Shown: positions 36,431 to 48,790, numbered from the stretch's first letter. The stretch: DNA of 64,000 nucleotides from Tachypleus tridentatus (GCF_004210375.1 NC_134825.1:7254001-7318000); one strand, 5' to 3'. The notes: generated from the sequence alone by a model not told the origin. Numbers and translations: made by a program.

Positions 36431-37437
36431 AAGATACTAATGAATCAATAGCAATCAGTCGTAATATTTTTTATGACGTTACGTATTTCATTGCAGGCAG
36501 TTATACTAAATTAATTAATCAGGAGTTAATAACAAATTTAACTTCGGGTAGCCATACCCGCAGCACCCATTTATGTCGTAGGTTTAACACAAGAGGCACA
36601 AACCTGCGTCATTTTTGTCATTAAGTGAAAATATCACATGCTGTGGCAAATAGCATAAAGTTTGTTTAGCTTTGTTGCACACGTTCTGCCCGTATAATTT
36701 CTGCTGAACTCTGTTGATAAATGAGTCTCAAATGAAAACGATCTTGGAGCCTCTCTGGTAATATTCTACCTGATGACATTGAGGTTTGATAGTAGCCCTG
36801 CAGCATAGTTTCCATTGCTAAAGGCTACATTATGCCATTTCCAAAGCACACTACTCCTCTCTGTTAACTTTTCATAATACTACAGTGCACAAGGACAACG
36901 ATTTACTAAAGCCCCTTTCAACAATGTGACTGCACAAAATTCTGCAGGTGGCATATTTTTGTCTGTAACACTATTAATATCCATTTCATTCTCCACCTTC
37001 TTGAGGTACGTCTTGGTTGAACGGATATATTATGAAGCAACTTACATACACATGGCTTTTGTAGCTTTTCCAAACGGAGATTCATTATTATTAAATGGTA
37101 TATTCTGTTGCTTGTGGCCCGTGAACAGCTTTTGATACTGACTTAGTTGCAAGACGCTGCACCCTTCTCACTGTCGGAAGGAACTGTTACACACCATTCT
37201 CCCTGTCGGAAGGAAGTGTTACACACAATTCTTAAATTATTTTTTCTTGTCAAAAGTGCACACAGGTTGATTCAATTACTTTAGAATCCAACTGACAAGA
37301 TGAATTATTTTTCTCTGTTCTGTTTATTGCTATAAAATCTGCAATAAATTCACTTAAGTTACCTCAAGGGTTAACAGTCGAACTTTAAATAACTGTCTCC
37401 TTTGGTCAAACAGACAGGTTCAGTTACTTTAGAACAC
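36431..37437. other. Unassigned intergenic sequence
   Basis: Contains a short near-palindrome (gggtagccataccc, about 36546-36559) and a duplicated ctgtcggaaggaa motif (about 37170 and 37202). No gene or named repeat recognised. Confidence 0.4.
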
Positions 37438-37573
37438 ATGCCCCCCGCTAGTACAGCGGTAAGTCTTAGGAGTTACAACGCTAAAATTAGAGATTCGATT
37501 CCCCTCAATGGGCTCAGCAGATAGCCCGATGTGGCTTTGCTACACGAAAACACACACACACACACACACACAC
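37438..37573 (+). mobile_element. tRNA-derived SINE (family 2), copy 2, with 12-bp TSD
   Basis: Head cgctagtacagcggtaag, B-box-like gattcgattcccc, tail agcagatagcccgatgtggc, and an (AC)n end at 37551-37575. The target-site duplication ACTTTAGAACAC is at 37426-37437 and 37574-37585, which defines the element exactly. Confidence 0.93.
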
Positions 37574-37778
37574 ACTTTAGAACACCCTTTGCCAAGACAA
37601 GACATTCTCCCTATCTGTACTAAACTTTGAAACCCATTTAAACCCATCACCAGTTTGGGCTAATCACTTGCATGGCAGTTAACTTTACGTTACATTTTAC
37701 CAAGTAACTTTTTCTGACCATACTTTACTTTCACTTCACGTGCATGTATTACAGAGGCCTGGAATTTTCTACAATCTG

Positions 37779-40700
37779 GGTTGGTTGGTTGGTTAATATT
37801 TGTTGGCACAAAACAACTGGGTATCTGTGCCAAACAGCCGGTATAAAGTCAGTAAAATATGTGAAAATGAATCATGCTAAAACAGAACATAGTTCAATTT
37901 TCAGATTAAAATCTTAAATAGAGTTAAAAAGACCAATGACCCTTAAAAATTTAAAAACACAACTGAGGTGGACATTATCACCCTCACCAATGACACTGAC
38001 TAATGTCAAGGGTAAGCCTACTGTAAAAATATGTTCAAAATGGTACCATCGCTCTCGATCGTAACGACGGCATGACAGTAAGATGTGGGCTGTTGTAACT
38101 TGAGTACCACACATTGATGCATCAGTACCAGACAAAAGAAAGTGGCGAGTTAAACTGTGATCAAAACATAGCCTAGCCAGAACAATTCCCTCCTTCCAAT
38201 CCTCATGGAAGCAAGACGGCCAAAGAGCAACAGAAGGTTTGATTTGGAAAAGCTTATTATTATGCTGCTCATTCCAAGTTGATTGTCAACTGGCGAGGAG
38301 CCGAGCCTTGAATACAGGACCGTGGTCCATGTATGGGACAGGCACGGCAGTGATAGTACCAGAGCAGACTAAATCGCCCCCCGCTAGTACAGCGGTATGT
38401 CTCCAGATTTACAACGCTAAAATCAGGGGTTCGATTCCCCTCGGTGGGCTGAGCAGATAGCCCGACGTGGCTTTGCTATAAGAAAAAAACACACGCAGAC
38501 TAACTTAGTTGCGATGTCAGTGAGCTCGTTCCCGCAAATACCAACGTGGCCTGGTATCTTGAAAAAATGGACAGAAGTAGATGATAGAGAGAAATGGGAC
38601 AGTCGGTTTTGAATATTAAAGAGAACTGATGTGAAGCGATTCCAGGGCTAACTGAGAGCTAAGGGAATCGGTATAAATAGTACAGTTCGTGTACTGCATT
38701 ATTCTATGTGATTCAGGGCAAGAGAAATGGCTTACAATTCGGCAATGAACACAGGAAATGTAGAGAGGATTCTGTGTGCAACAACCGAATTACAGCAAAC
38801 CATGGCAGAGCCCACAGAGTCACCTAATTTTAAATCATTTGTATAAATGGGAATGGAAGGATGGTTTGAAAAATGTTCAGCAAATAGAAGGCGATACTTC
38901 CAATCAGGAGTATTTGCCTTCTTCAAATGACTCAAAGAAAGGTTACATTTGGAAATAGTAATTAGCCACGGTGGTATGGGTTGATCTGTGGATACTGCTA
39001 TGTCATCCAAAGATAGACCCAATTCATCCAACTTCACCTGGATATGAAGACTAAAAGGAACAATGGCAGACTGTTTATTATAAAAAAGTGTGACCCACTG
39101 AGGAAGGAAAACACAACCCCACGTGGGATGCTGTGGTAAAGATCAAAGTTTTGAAGCATATATTAAAGACAGTTACAAATGACGAAGGTATAGAGGGGGT
39201 TCATGGGACTCTGTGTACAAACTCTGGACTGGAGAAGTGTGGAAGGTCCCTGTAGAGAGCCGAAGTCCCTGATGATGAACAGGGTCCAACAATTTCGAGG
39301 TCAAGGTCCTGGTAGAGCCATAGACCAGAGACCCACAGTCCAGTTTTGATTAAAGGCACAATAGATTTTTAGCATGGAACATCGATCTGCTCCCCAAGAG
39401 GTGGAAAAGAGGATATGGAGGATGTTCAGTATCCTTGTACACTTGACACATAGCTGCTTTATGTGTGTAATAAAGGTCAGATTGCAGTCAAAGATCATCC
39501 CCAAGAAGAGCAAGTTTAAGTTTCACTAGTGTAAGGGGACAATTACAGTCATAGAGACGATCAGCCCAAAAGGAGAGAGGCGATTGTTTTAATGGCTAAG
39601 AAGATGGGGGATGAAGCAGAAGTGCTAGATGCACGAGAAAAGCTTTTGCCAAGAGTACTGGTGATGCTCTGGGCATCAGCAACTTCCTAGCCATCAGAGA
39701 ATAAGATCGAAAGGAGGCAGAAGTATATTGGTTACTAACCTTGTCCCACATGACTTTAAAATTTGTGGTTGAAGAGATGCTAGAGGTGTATTTAATCCAA
39801 TATTTCTTCTGGCTTTGACGACTGCCTGCCAAGCATGTGCACAGGCCCGCTGAAATGCAATGCAGTTTAAAAACGTGGGATACCTACCAAAGGTATCCCA
39901 AGCCTGTTTTTTTTTATTTTTCTTGTCATGTGACAGGTAGAATTTCATCAAGAACGAGGATACTGTTTGAAACGTGTCGAGGTTTTAGGAATACAGTAAG
40001 TAGCTGTCTGGACAATACAGTTACTGCTGCCACACAGTCATCTATCGATGACAGGATCAAGTTCTGATTGAGCAGTAAAAGAAGGCCAGTTGGCCTGGGC
40101 CAGCTTCCATCGAGATACATGCATCAGATGGCATTGACCATGGCCAGTGTCTCTCAAAATGATAGGAAAATGATCATTGCACCATGGATTACTATTGACC
40201 CCCAAAAAGTAAGTGGAAAGTGAAGAGGAGCAGATGGAAAGATTTACAGCAGTAAAAGACTGACTAGGTGCATGAAAATAAGTATAAGAACCAGTATTGA
40301 AGAGAGATATAGGTTGTGGTCCAAGAGCATATACTCCATAGCACGACTCCTCCCATCAATAATAGCACCACCTAGAGGGGATTATGTCCATTAAAATCCC
40401 TTAATAGTAAAAAGGGGATGCTAACTACTCAATGATGGTATTAAGGTCTGACTGATTATAAATCTCTTCATGAGTCAGGTAGAGAGAACAAATAGTGATG
40501 GTATGACCCACGGAAACACGAAAGGCTAAAGCCTCCAAGAGTGTATCAAGTGACAAAGATAGGGTGGGCATATGCTGATCAATCAGCAATGCTACCCCAC
40601 CATGCACGTATCCATCACACAACCTGTCGTTTCTGCATAAGGAAAATTGCTGGAGGATATCAGCAGGTTTCAGAAACGTTTTCCCTAAGAAGAGAGACGG

Positions 40701-42350
40701 GATGGTAAAAAGTAATCAAATTCTTAATGTCATTCATATTTGATCAAAAATCTTGACAGTTCCTTTGGAACAGAGTGGGCATTTTTACTCATGTGGCGGG
40801 GATAACTTCTGTTTTCGACAATGTTTTTTCTTTATTGAACGAAGACCTATCAACCTCTATGGTTCCTGCCCTGGGTCGACTAGACAAAGATTCCAGTGGC
40901 TGAGGGCGTGAACGAATGGTCAATTTACTTCTTGGGGCTGCAGAAGAGGATGAACCTGAGGAAATAACTAACCTGAAGGAAGTGAAACTAGGCAGTCACT
41001 GGAAGGAGTGGTACAGATAGAGATGGAAGTAGACGTAGATGTGTCAACTTTTTTAATTTGGAGGACACAAGATTCTTAACATATTTTCCAAACGACTCTG
41101 TTGGAGGCACGGAAAGATGTCTGCATTCCCACTATGACAGTGGAATGAAGTGCAGCAGCATATGTCAAAAACGGAGTTGGGGACAATAATTTCCAAGCCT
41201 CTGGGTAGGTAATATTACTAAATCTTCAAGCATTACATCTCTTTTTCTTCAACCCATTTAGGGCAAGAAATAGAGTAAGAGGGGTGTGGGCCACTACAGT
41301 TAACACAGCATGGTTCCAGATTGCACTTGTAAGCATTGTGGTCTTTACCATCACAGTGAGCACATATCAAAGAACCATGACATGATGTTTTTGAGTGACC
41401 AAAGCACTGACGCTCTAAACATCTGAGAGGGTTAGGAATCTAAGACCGTACCTTGTAGTTCAGATAACCTGCTTTGACTGTGGCAGGAGGACGTAGTGAT
41501 GTAAATGTTAGTATCAGAACATTGGTAGGGTCTATAATTCCATCTTTACAAGTGAAGATTCGGCACACCGCATTAATGCCTTGGCTGGAGTAACCAGCAA
41601 GGATCTTCGACTCAGGAACGTTGTTTAAATTATATCCTCTAGAAAAATTCAAAGTTGCATGGGGAGTAACCTCAATGGGTATATCCCCAACAGCCTTTAA
41701 TTTCAAGAGGAGTTTGGAATGTTGTGATGAATATGGTTCTACTAAAATGTCTCGACTTTTGGGAGCCAGGAAATCCCTCTAATCCCTTTTGAATAAAAAT
41801 GGAGACATTTGCCCCTTAGGGTTTCTCAGATAAGAAATGGATAATCAGATATCGAGGTGCAGAATCTGGCTGCAATATTGACTATGCAATAGATTCGTCC
41901 ATACATGGTCGTTTTCCAATGATGTTTCTTTTCAATTTAATTTTTTGTCAGAAAGAAAAGTATCCATAATAAAGAAGCCATATTTCAGTGTCCACTGACT
42001 CTATCCACCATGGAGCCCTAAGAGGGGATGCACTACAGTACTAAACAAGGACACTGCAGCAATGCCAAGGTTTTGTGAGCACTAATACTTAAACACCAGC
42101 ATAAGATACAATGTCCATAACACTCGTTGAGAACATTCAACACTGGTTTTTAGTTGGTCCTAACCCGTCTACAGAGATTCAAGACCAAAGTGGTGTGTTA
42201 GGGTTGGACCCTCAACCACCAGGAACCTCTCCTCCCCTTGACTGGTCACCATGCACGGCAAACACGTGGTTGATTGTTTAGATCTCAGAGGAGGTAAAAT
42301 GAAAGAACAGAATCTTCTCTGGGGGGCCCTCTCACCACGTACAGGAATTT
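37779..42350 (-). mobile_element. I/Jockey-type non-LTR retrotransposon, copy 2, lacking RT core
   Basis: Same family as the 4.4-9.2 kb copy, in the opposite orientation. Read on the - strand from 42350: 5' region; gag-like ORF1 (about 41820-41250) ending in zinc-knuckle sequence; an APE-type endonuclease (around 40900-40150, with GGVALLIDQHMPTLSLSLDT and VGHTITICSLYL); pre-RT linker (about 40110-39590). A jump near 39510 then goes straight to the segment after the palm (LGMIFDCNLTFITHIKQL). RNase H-like sequence follows (about 39000-38520, with YTND where family members have YTDG), then 3' UTR and an (AACC)n tail at 37779. The whole RT palm, present in copy 1 at about 6240-7135, is missing. 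SINE family 2 copy 3 interrupts it at 38373-38494. Frames are broken throughout. Confidence 0.85.
38373..38494 (+). mobile_element. tRNA-derived SINE (family 2), copy 3, inserted in LINE copy 2
   Basis: Head ccgctagtacagcggtatg, anticodon-loop-like tttacaa, B-box ggttcgattcccc, tail agcagatagcccgacgtggc, A/C-rich end. The 9-bp target-site duplication GCAGACTAA is at 38364-38372 and 38495-38503. The LINE sequence resumes on the far side, so the SINE is younger. Confidence 0.93.
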
Positions 42351-44739
42351 AAAGCGAGGGGTATAACTTAGGAAAAGCTATGATGCAACAATACTCACTT
42401 GGTAAGACAAATACCGAAGGTTTGAGTAACGTGTCGCCAACAATGTAACTAACACCTAATACACGAATAATAACGATATTTGTCACAAAAAACGTTTTTA
42501 AAACAACCTTCAACACTCCTGTCATTGAAACTAAACAAAAATTAGATATTAAGTCACAAAATGAACTAAATAATAATGCTTAAGCTAAATTGCCTTATAA
42601 CCAACATTCACAAACATTATGGACACTCCTGTGATTTACAACACAGCTACACGTTTTATATAAAACTTTACATATATACCTAGATAAACTGCTTAGTTCA
42701 CAAACGTTACAGACATACCACTGATGGCAAAGACAACTAACTATACATTACATGTATTCCCACAGTGAAACTTATTTCAGAAAGGCTACAGATAACTGCG
42801 TTCCAGCAAACAACAACTTTGCATCAACTGTACACATTTCCACATAAATGATTATACAGACATTCCAACAGAGAAGCATATACACTGAGTTCTTCTGTTA
42901 TTCAAAAAGTTTAATAATGATACATTTTAAATTAAATAAGGTAGAGGTTAGGGCTTACATTTTATAGTAACAAAACAAACGTGTAATAAGTTACTACTTT
43001 TTTACTGATACTTACATTATAAAATCAAAGAAGCCTCTAGGTAATGTTAAGGAAGATTGCTGATAAATAAATACCAGATCTTTTACTATACACATTTTGA
43101 TATTTCAAAGAATACGGTTTATTTTTACATTAACCATTATGACACTATAATATTGATACATTTTTAATACGCTATTTGTTTCACAGTTTACAATAATTAT
43201 CCTAATTCATTAAAGAAATGAAATATATTATTATTCACTCCAGTTAGATTATCAATACTAGAAATATATCAACCAATTTATCAAAATCCCCTAATTAAGT
43301 TTTTTTCCATATTTTTAATTTTCCCAAGTAAGCCTAACATCATTTGTTTTTCTTTTATGCAATATTACGTATTAAAAACTCCAAATAAATACTGGCATAA
43401 AATAAACATGTCAAATTAACCATATATGAACCATTACACAGTGAGTTCTGATACTTGGTATTGTACAACCAGGAAATGTCACTATAAATTGGTGATGCTT
43501 TATTTTAAAATTAAAAATTGATTATTACGGACAAGTTTGCAAAAATGTGAACATTAGGTATTTGATGTTTCAGTTACTGAGAATCAATTTTAATAAAAAA
43601 ACTATCTTCAAAATGACAATTTTGAGAAAAAACAAATTTACAGGTGTTGAAAGGCCTGTGCAAGTCTAAACTTCAAGGGTCCAAAAACACAGTGCAACTA
43701 CTCGAGCTTCACGTGTCCAAACAAGCCTGTGCAGGTATTCTGAATTCTAGGTATCTGAAAACCATATACAAACACTAAACACCAAGTGATTTTTTTCAGT
43801 TAATTCTACAACGTTTTAACATTCTGTATAACAAAACCACCACAGTCAATGTAATGACATATCCTGAATGAGAAAAGTAATGCCTGATTTTCCTATATAC
43901 AAAATCACTGGCTTAGTAAAGCTGTTTTGCAAGTATGAATACAGCCAACAAGAAATGATTGTGAGAAATGACTTTATTTTCAACCAATAAAATATGTACA
44001 CAAAGTGTGAAGAAATGTTATACTATTACACCAATTGTCTTGTAATAATAAAAGGAAATATTCCACAAAACACTTGTTTTTATTCATATTTGTAACTCAA
44101 AGGTTTCTGACTATATTTCAGAAATACAATAACAATTAAAGATTAAAATATTATTTCTTCCTCCTAGTTTTATCAGGAAAGGAGCTTCCTATACATAAGT
44201 TACAGCAGTCAATCAGTTATATCACATGAAATTATTCATAACAGCAAAATACTGAAAAAGATAATGCTGATAAAATTATGGAAGAAAATCACGAGTTCCA
44301 GATTAAACAAATCCAACAAAAATACAAACTGTACTGTATTACAAATCAAACAAGTTAATGTTAATTTGTTAAACTATTAAAAGTCTGAAGAATGTCACTT
44401 ACAGTGAACAAGTTTTTGGAACAAAGAAAGTACATTTATTTAACTCTTTAATCAGAAACACACACATTACGGTCTTGGTTCCAGTTACAGGAATACAAGC
44501 ATTTACTGTTTATTAACAGTGTTGCATCATCTGTTGCTATTGTCACCAACATCATGTGAAACAAATTAAAAATAAACTGATGCTAAATACATTTCCAACT
44601 ATCTCAGTATATGTGCAACACCAATATTAAATAAAAGTGTAATAAAATGAAGTCTCTGTTAATGTTAAAGACAAAATTATGTACTCAGCTTAATAATAAT
44701 TTTAAGTTTATAATACAAAAAGCTTAATTTTTGTAAACT
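42351..44739. other. Intergenic sequence and probable TMBIM4 3' UTR
   Basis: AT-rich, no coding sequence. The right part (roughly 44000-44739) is likely the 3' untranslated region of the - strand TMBIM4 gene. AATAAA-type signals on that strand lie at 44435-44440 and 43973-43978. Which one is used cannot be told from sequence. Confidence 0.4.
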
Positions 44740-44946
44740 TTAGCGGTTTTTTGCATTCCCAATGATACGGAGAATGTGAAGAAAGAGGTTGATAATATCC
44801 AAGTACAAATCAATAGTTGCAAGTATATAATCTTCTGGGGACAGACGGTGCATGATCATGTGACTGTCATATATGATGAAGAAAGAAAACAGCACAGCTC
44901 CACCAATAGACATTAGAAGCTCTAATTCAGTGCTCCCAAAGAAAAT
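44740..44946 (-). CDS. TMBIM4: Lifeguard-4/TMBIM4-like protein, last coding exon
   Basis: The exon runs from 44946 (after an acceptor read as tatacag on the - strand) to the TAA at 44742-44740, encoding 68 residues. The peptide contains LLMSIGGAVLFSFFIIYDSH and the hallmark HRLSPEDYILATIDLYLDI, followed by INLFLHILRIIGNAKNR. This is the signature C-terminus of the Bax-inhibitor-1/TMBIM superfamily and is closest to TMBIM4 (Golgi anti-apoptotic protein, LFG4). The aspartates in IIYDSH and LYLDII correspond to the paired acidic residues implicated in the calcium-leak function of the family. Family members sit in Golgi/ER membranes and modulate calcium release and apoptosis; that function is inferred from similarity. 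The 6.4-kb intron to the next exon is filled with repeats. Confidence 0.95.
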   Translation of the reverse strand: MFFGSTELELLMSIGGAVLFSFFIIYDSHMIMHRLSPEDYILATIDLYLDIINLFLHILRIIGNAKNR

Positions 44947-45689
44947 CTGTATAAATGAAACTTAATACTAGTTTAAATAAATAAATTACCACTATTCTGT
45001 AATTATTCATCTACAATAATTAAGAGCTACAGGTAAACCACAAAAAGTTTCTAAGATTACTTTGTTTTATGTCATCAGTTGGATATTACCACTGTCAGTT
45101 GTCTTTGTAGTCCTTACATGTTGATGTATGTAAGATTGTCCTTTTATTAATACATAAGTAACTATACAAAATTACTCAAAAATATTTAAATGCCCATTTA
45201 CATGGTTTTTATCAATTTTTAAGTAATTCTGAGCAGTCAACTGTGCTGGCTCCAAAAATCTTCTTGTATTCTTCTTAGAAAGTCTGAATTCCCATTCGGT
45301 ATAATTTCTTATTTTGATTTAAACTTGTGGCTCCAATTTCAATACAAATTCTGATTCTTGTTTAAACATGCTCTTTGTACAGAAGTACTTAATACTAACT
45401 TCCACTACATTAGTTCAGTCAAACCTGGAATCCCCAAAAGATTGGCTTTTGAAAATATGGAGCAAAAACAGCCTATAAAACTAAGTTGTTTTGGACAAAA
45501 ATTCCTGGAAGGAGTTTAAAAAAACAGGAAGTAATAAAAAACACAAGTTACTATATAGATTCTCAGCATAAAACCTTTTGTACTATTTCATAAGGAATGC
45601 CAACAATCCTCTTCGATGATAAACTAACTGATAAGATGTATCTTACCATTTTCAGGCATGCCAATGACATTTATGAAAAAAAGAGGAAA
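44947..45689 (-). other. TMBIM4 last intron, exon-proximal part
   Basis: AT-rich intron, no element recognised. Confidence 0.45.
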
Positions 45690-46219
45690 AGGTATATAGC
45701 CTGGTGACAGAGGTGCCACAACGCGGCAAAGCCGCGCCTGACTAGGGGGATCTGGGGGCATGGCCCCCTGGGAAATTAAAAAAAAATGGATGCTATTTGG
45801 TGTGATTTGGTGCAATCTGGGACATAATTTCTTTATGTTTCTTGACATTGCAATGTTGGAAAAGTACACAATATATATCATATAAAATAACAAAAGGAAA
45901 TTAAAAGACTAACTCAAACTAATAAAAACTATAACTTTCATTTACAGATTTTAGCAGATTGATTTATTCTTTTAATTTGCATTCATTTTTTAGAAGATAT
46001 ATCAAAATATCTAAAATTAACAAATAAAATAAAAAGTAAATAAATGAAATTTAAGATTGTTTATTTGCTATTTATTCAGTTTAATTTTTTTCTAAATCAA
46101 AATATATTAGTAATATGAGTTAATAAAGCCAAAATAAATCAGTAAATATTTCAAATACAAATCATTTCATTATTATCCTTTTTTGTCATCAATAACATCA
46201 TCATCATCAACTACTGGTA

Positions 46220-46870
46220 TGCTGCCAATTAAATGTTTTACAGTCATTGCCAATAACTACTTCTCTGCTGCATATATTCCATACAATTTTCAAATCACAT
46301 AAAATTACTCTTGACTAATCATGACTACCTACAGTTCAAATTGTTCATCTATGCAATCTTGTCATTATACTACTGGTACCTTAATGTCAGTGAATTTTCC
46401 ATTCTTTCACAAATTGACAATACAAACTAAAACAGCATATGAAGGAAAGCTATGACATTGCTTAAAAATTCAACTACTGATATCAGTGATATACCTCAGA
46501 AATTAAATTTTGTACAGTCACTGACATCAACAACTACTGCTCTGCTGCATGTATTCCATTAAAATTTCAAATTACTTAAAATTACTCTACATGACTACCT
46601 ACAGTAAAACTTGTTCATCTATACAATCTTGTCAGTAAATTACTGGTACCTCAATATCAGTATATTTTTCATTCTTTCACAATACAAACTGAAACAGCAA
46701 ATCAAGGAAAGCTTTGACATTGCTTCAAAATAAAATTAATGATATGCTTTAAAATAAACCACTGGCACTGTATGCTGCAGATAATAATAAAATGTTTTTC
46801 AGTCACTGATATCAACTTCTCCTCTGCTGCATAAATTACAGTCAAATTTCAAATCACTTAATTTCCTTTA
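46220..46870. repeat. Approx. 278-bp tandem repeat, about 2.4 copies
   Basis: The landmark ctctgctgcat recurs near 46264, 46540 and 46823, with surrounding sequence conserved but diverged (including ttgtcag-ta-tactggtacct and cattctttcac). It lies immediately 3' of the basic ORF. Confidence 0.75.
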
Positions 46871-47296
46871 ATCAATCTTGGCTACTTTCCTCTTTTTCGA
46901 GACAAGGCTTTCCAGTGCTCTCTTCCGAGCTTTCTTTCTCTCCTTCTCTGAATGGGCAGCTCTCTGTGCCTCTGCGGCTTTCTGGACTTTTTCTTTAGCC
47001 AAGGTGGCTGGGCCAGATTTCACAGAACCATAGGCCTCAAGCCTTTCTGCCCTTTTCTTCTGATTCTCCCTCAGCTTTGAGGTATACTTTGAAGCTGCTG
47101 ATCTAATGTCCTTACACATTCTCTTGTCTACAGGATCAAAATGAACATCTTTCCTTTTAAACATTTCAATCGCTGTTGTTTCTTTGGAGCGTAGAGAATA
47201 TTTTATTGTCTGGTATGCACACGATACCAGACCACGAGACGAAACGAGACTGCCTCCAAGATGGCGGTCAGATTTTTTTTTTTCTGCAATAAACAT
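46868..47296 (-). CDS. Hypothetical basic protein in a transposon-like setting
   Basis: 142 codons from an ATG at 47296 to a TAA at 46868. The C-terminal half is rich in K, R, A and E and looks like a charged helix with nuclear-localisation-like clusters (SKKRKVAKID at the end). The N-terminal part includes SLVSSRGLVSCAYQTIKYSL. There are no catalytic motifs. The first residues (MFIAEKKKSD) come from an A/T run and may not be the true start. It probably belongs to the surrounding element, perhaps as a leftover C-terminal piece, and is not a host gene on present evidence. Confidence 0.35.
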   Translation of the reverse strand: MFIAEKKKSDRHLGGSLVSSRGLVSCAYQTIKYSLRSKETTAIEMFKRKDVHFDPVDKRMCKDIRSAASKYTSKLRENQKKRAERLEAYGSVKSGPATLAKEKVQKAAEAQRAAHSEKERKKARKRALESLVSKKRKVAKID

Positions 47297-47469
47297 TGAA
47301 AAATACGATTTCTCCTCAAAACCACCTACCCGGCCCCCAAATCATTCATATTTTCTCCTCAAATTTACACGAATCTCGTGGGTGATCGTTGGCAGTTTGA
47401 AAACCGCGGAAATTCGCATTTCAGCGGAAAAATGGCACGCATGCATTTTAAAATACAGTTATTAAAAGA

Positions 47470-47905
47470 AACAGTGTCAGCCATCCTACAAGTTGTTAGA
47501 CTAACCAGTGTCAACTGTACTTTTACTTGATAAACTAAACAGTATCATCCATCCTTCTGGTTGATAAACTAACCAGTATCAGCTATTCTTCTGGTACTTA
47601 AATTAACCAGTATCAGCTGTCCTTTTAACTGATAAACTAACTACTATCAGCTATTCTTACGGTAGTTAAACTGGCCAATATCAGCTATCCTTCTAGTTGA
47701 TATACTAACCAGTATCAACTGACCTTCAAGAGGTTAAACTAAACAGCATCAGTTGTCCTTCTACATGAGAAAGTAATCAGTATCAACTGCCCTCCTAATT
47801 GATAAACTAACTAGTATCAACTGTCCTTCTAGTTGATATACTACTCAGTATGAGTTATCCTTCTAACTGATAAACTAACAAACATCTGCTATCTTTCTAG
47901 ATTAC
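47470..47905. repeat. Ancient degenerate tandem repeat, about 37-45 bp period (block 1)
   Basis: Diverged copies of a unit approximating aactaaccagtatcaactg followed by tccttctagttgataa. Copies differ at many positions. Related motifs reappear at 48660-48790 and 50345-51180. Confidence 0.75.
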
Positions 47906-48177
47906 TATTTCATTATGGGTTGGGTGGAATTTATTATATTGGCCTTTGACCCATTGCTGGCTAACATCACAGAAGTTACGACACAGTGCAAGTGCACTCG
48001 TGTTACCAAATCCAAGAATATAAAAAACAATCTTTACAAAGCGACCTGTCACAGCTATATATGTAAAATAATTACATTTCAGTTATAATATATATCCTGT
48101 AAATACGAAAATTAACCAGTTGAAAGCATCTACATAAACAGATTATTTGTACTGGATACATTACTAAGTTTCAATTA

Positions 48178-48643
48178 CCGTATTTTCCAGTTAATAAGCC
48201 GAGGCCAATTTTCAGCTCTGAAAATGAGGGTTTTTGCTTGTTACCGCCCAATAAGCCGAAGCCATTTTTAAGAAGTGACAAGTTTCTTCAAAATGATTTC
48301 TTAGTCTCGTTTCAGCGTCAGCATGCATGTTGTGTGTGATCATTGGCATTCTGTAGTAAAGCAGAACGTGTCGTATTGAGACAGAGATGGAATCAATATG
48401 TCATTCGTTATTGGCTCCGCTCACTGTAATTAGGTAACCAATGAAATTCCAGAAACAACGTTTCACTGTAGTCTTAACGTGCTTTGCTGATGGGACAAAA
48501 TTACCGCCTATGGTAATTTTCAAAAGAAAAATATTTCCTAAGAAGAAGAAATTTCTGAAAGGAGTGATCGGCCAATAAGCCCCCCCAAAAATCAGGTCCA
48601 AAATTTAGGGCCAGAAATTCGGCTTATTAGGCGGAAAATACAG
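48178..48643. mobile_element. 466-bp MITE flanked by TA
   Basis: Terminal inverted repeats ccgtattttccagttaat (left) and the complement of the right end, ctgtattttccgcctaat; similarity continues through aagccga. TA dinucleotides flank both ends (48176-48177 and 48644-48645). There is no coding potential. TA duplication and ends of this type point to a Tc1/mariner/pogo-type non-autonomous element. Confidence 0.82.
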
Positions 48644-48659
48644 TACTCATCAAGTAAGA

Positions 48660-48790
48660 AAAACAACCAACATAAGCAATCCTTCTGAGTAACTGAATCA
48701 GTTTAAAGTACCCTTTAGCAAGAAAAGCAACTGACAAAAACAATTTTTCTAAGAAGTAATTCAACCAGTTTCAACTGTCACTTAATTAAC
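48660..48790. repeat. Ancient degenerate tandem repeat (block 2)
   Basis: Diverged motifs of the type aaccaacataagcaatcctt and caaccagtttcaactgtc, continuing block 1 on the far side of the MITE. Confidence 0.6.

Larger units (their letters stand above)
45690..47450 (-). mobile_element. DNA-transposon deletion derivative with a lysine/arginine-rich ORF
   Basis: Both edges are GC-rich and unlike the surrounding AT-rich intron. The left edge (45690-45780) carries cgcggcaaagccgcg and ggggcatggccccctggg palindromes, typical of the leader of hAT- or P-type elements. The right edge (about 47320-47450) carries aaaccgcggaaattcgca and agcggaaaaatggcacgc. The - strand ORF 47296-46868 (142 codons) is open and ends in a strongly basic stretch (KERKKARKRALESL, KKRKVAKID). 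I do not recognise its family. Behind the ORF, 46220-46870 is a tandem triplication. The element class is uncertain. Confidence 0.5.
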
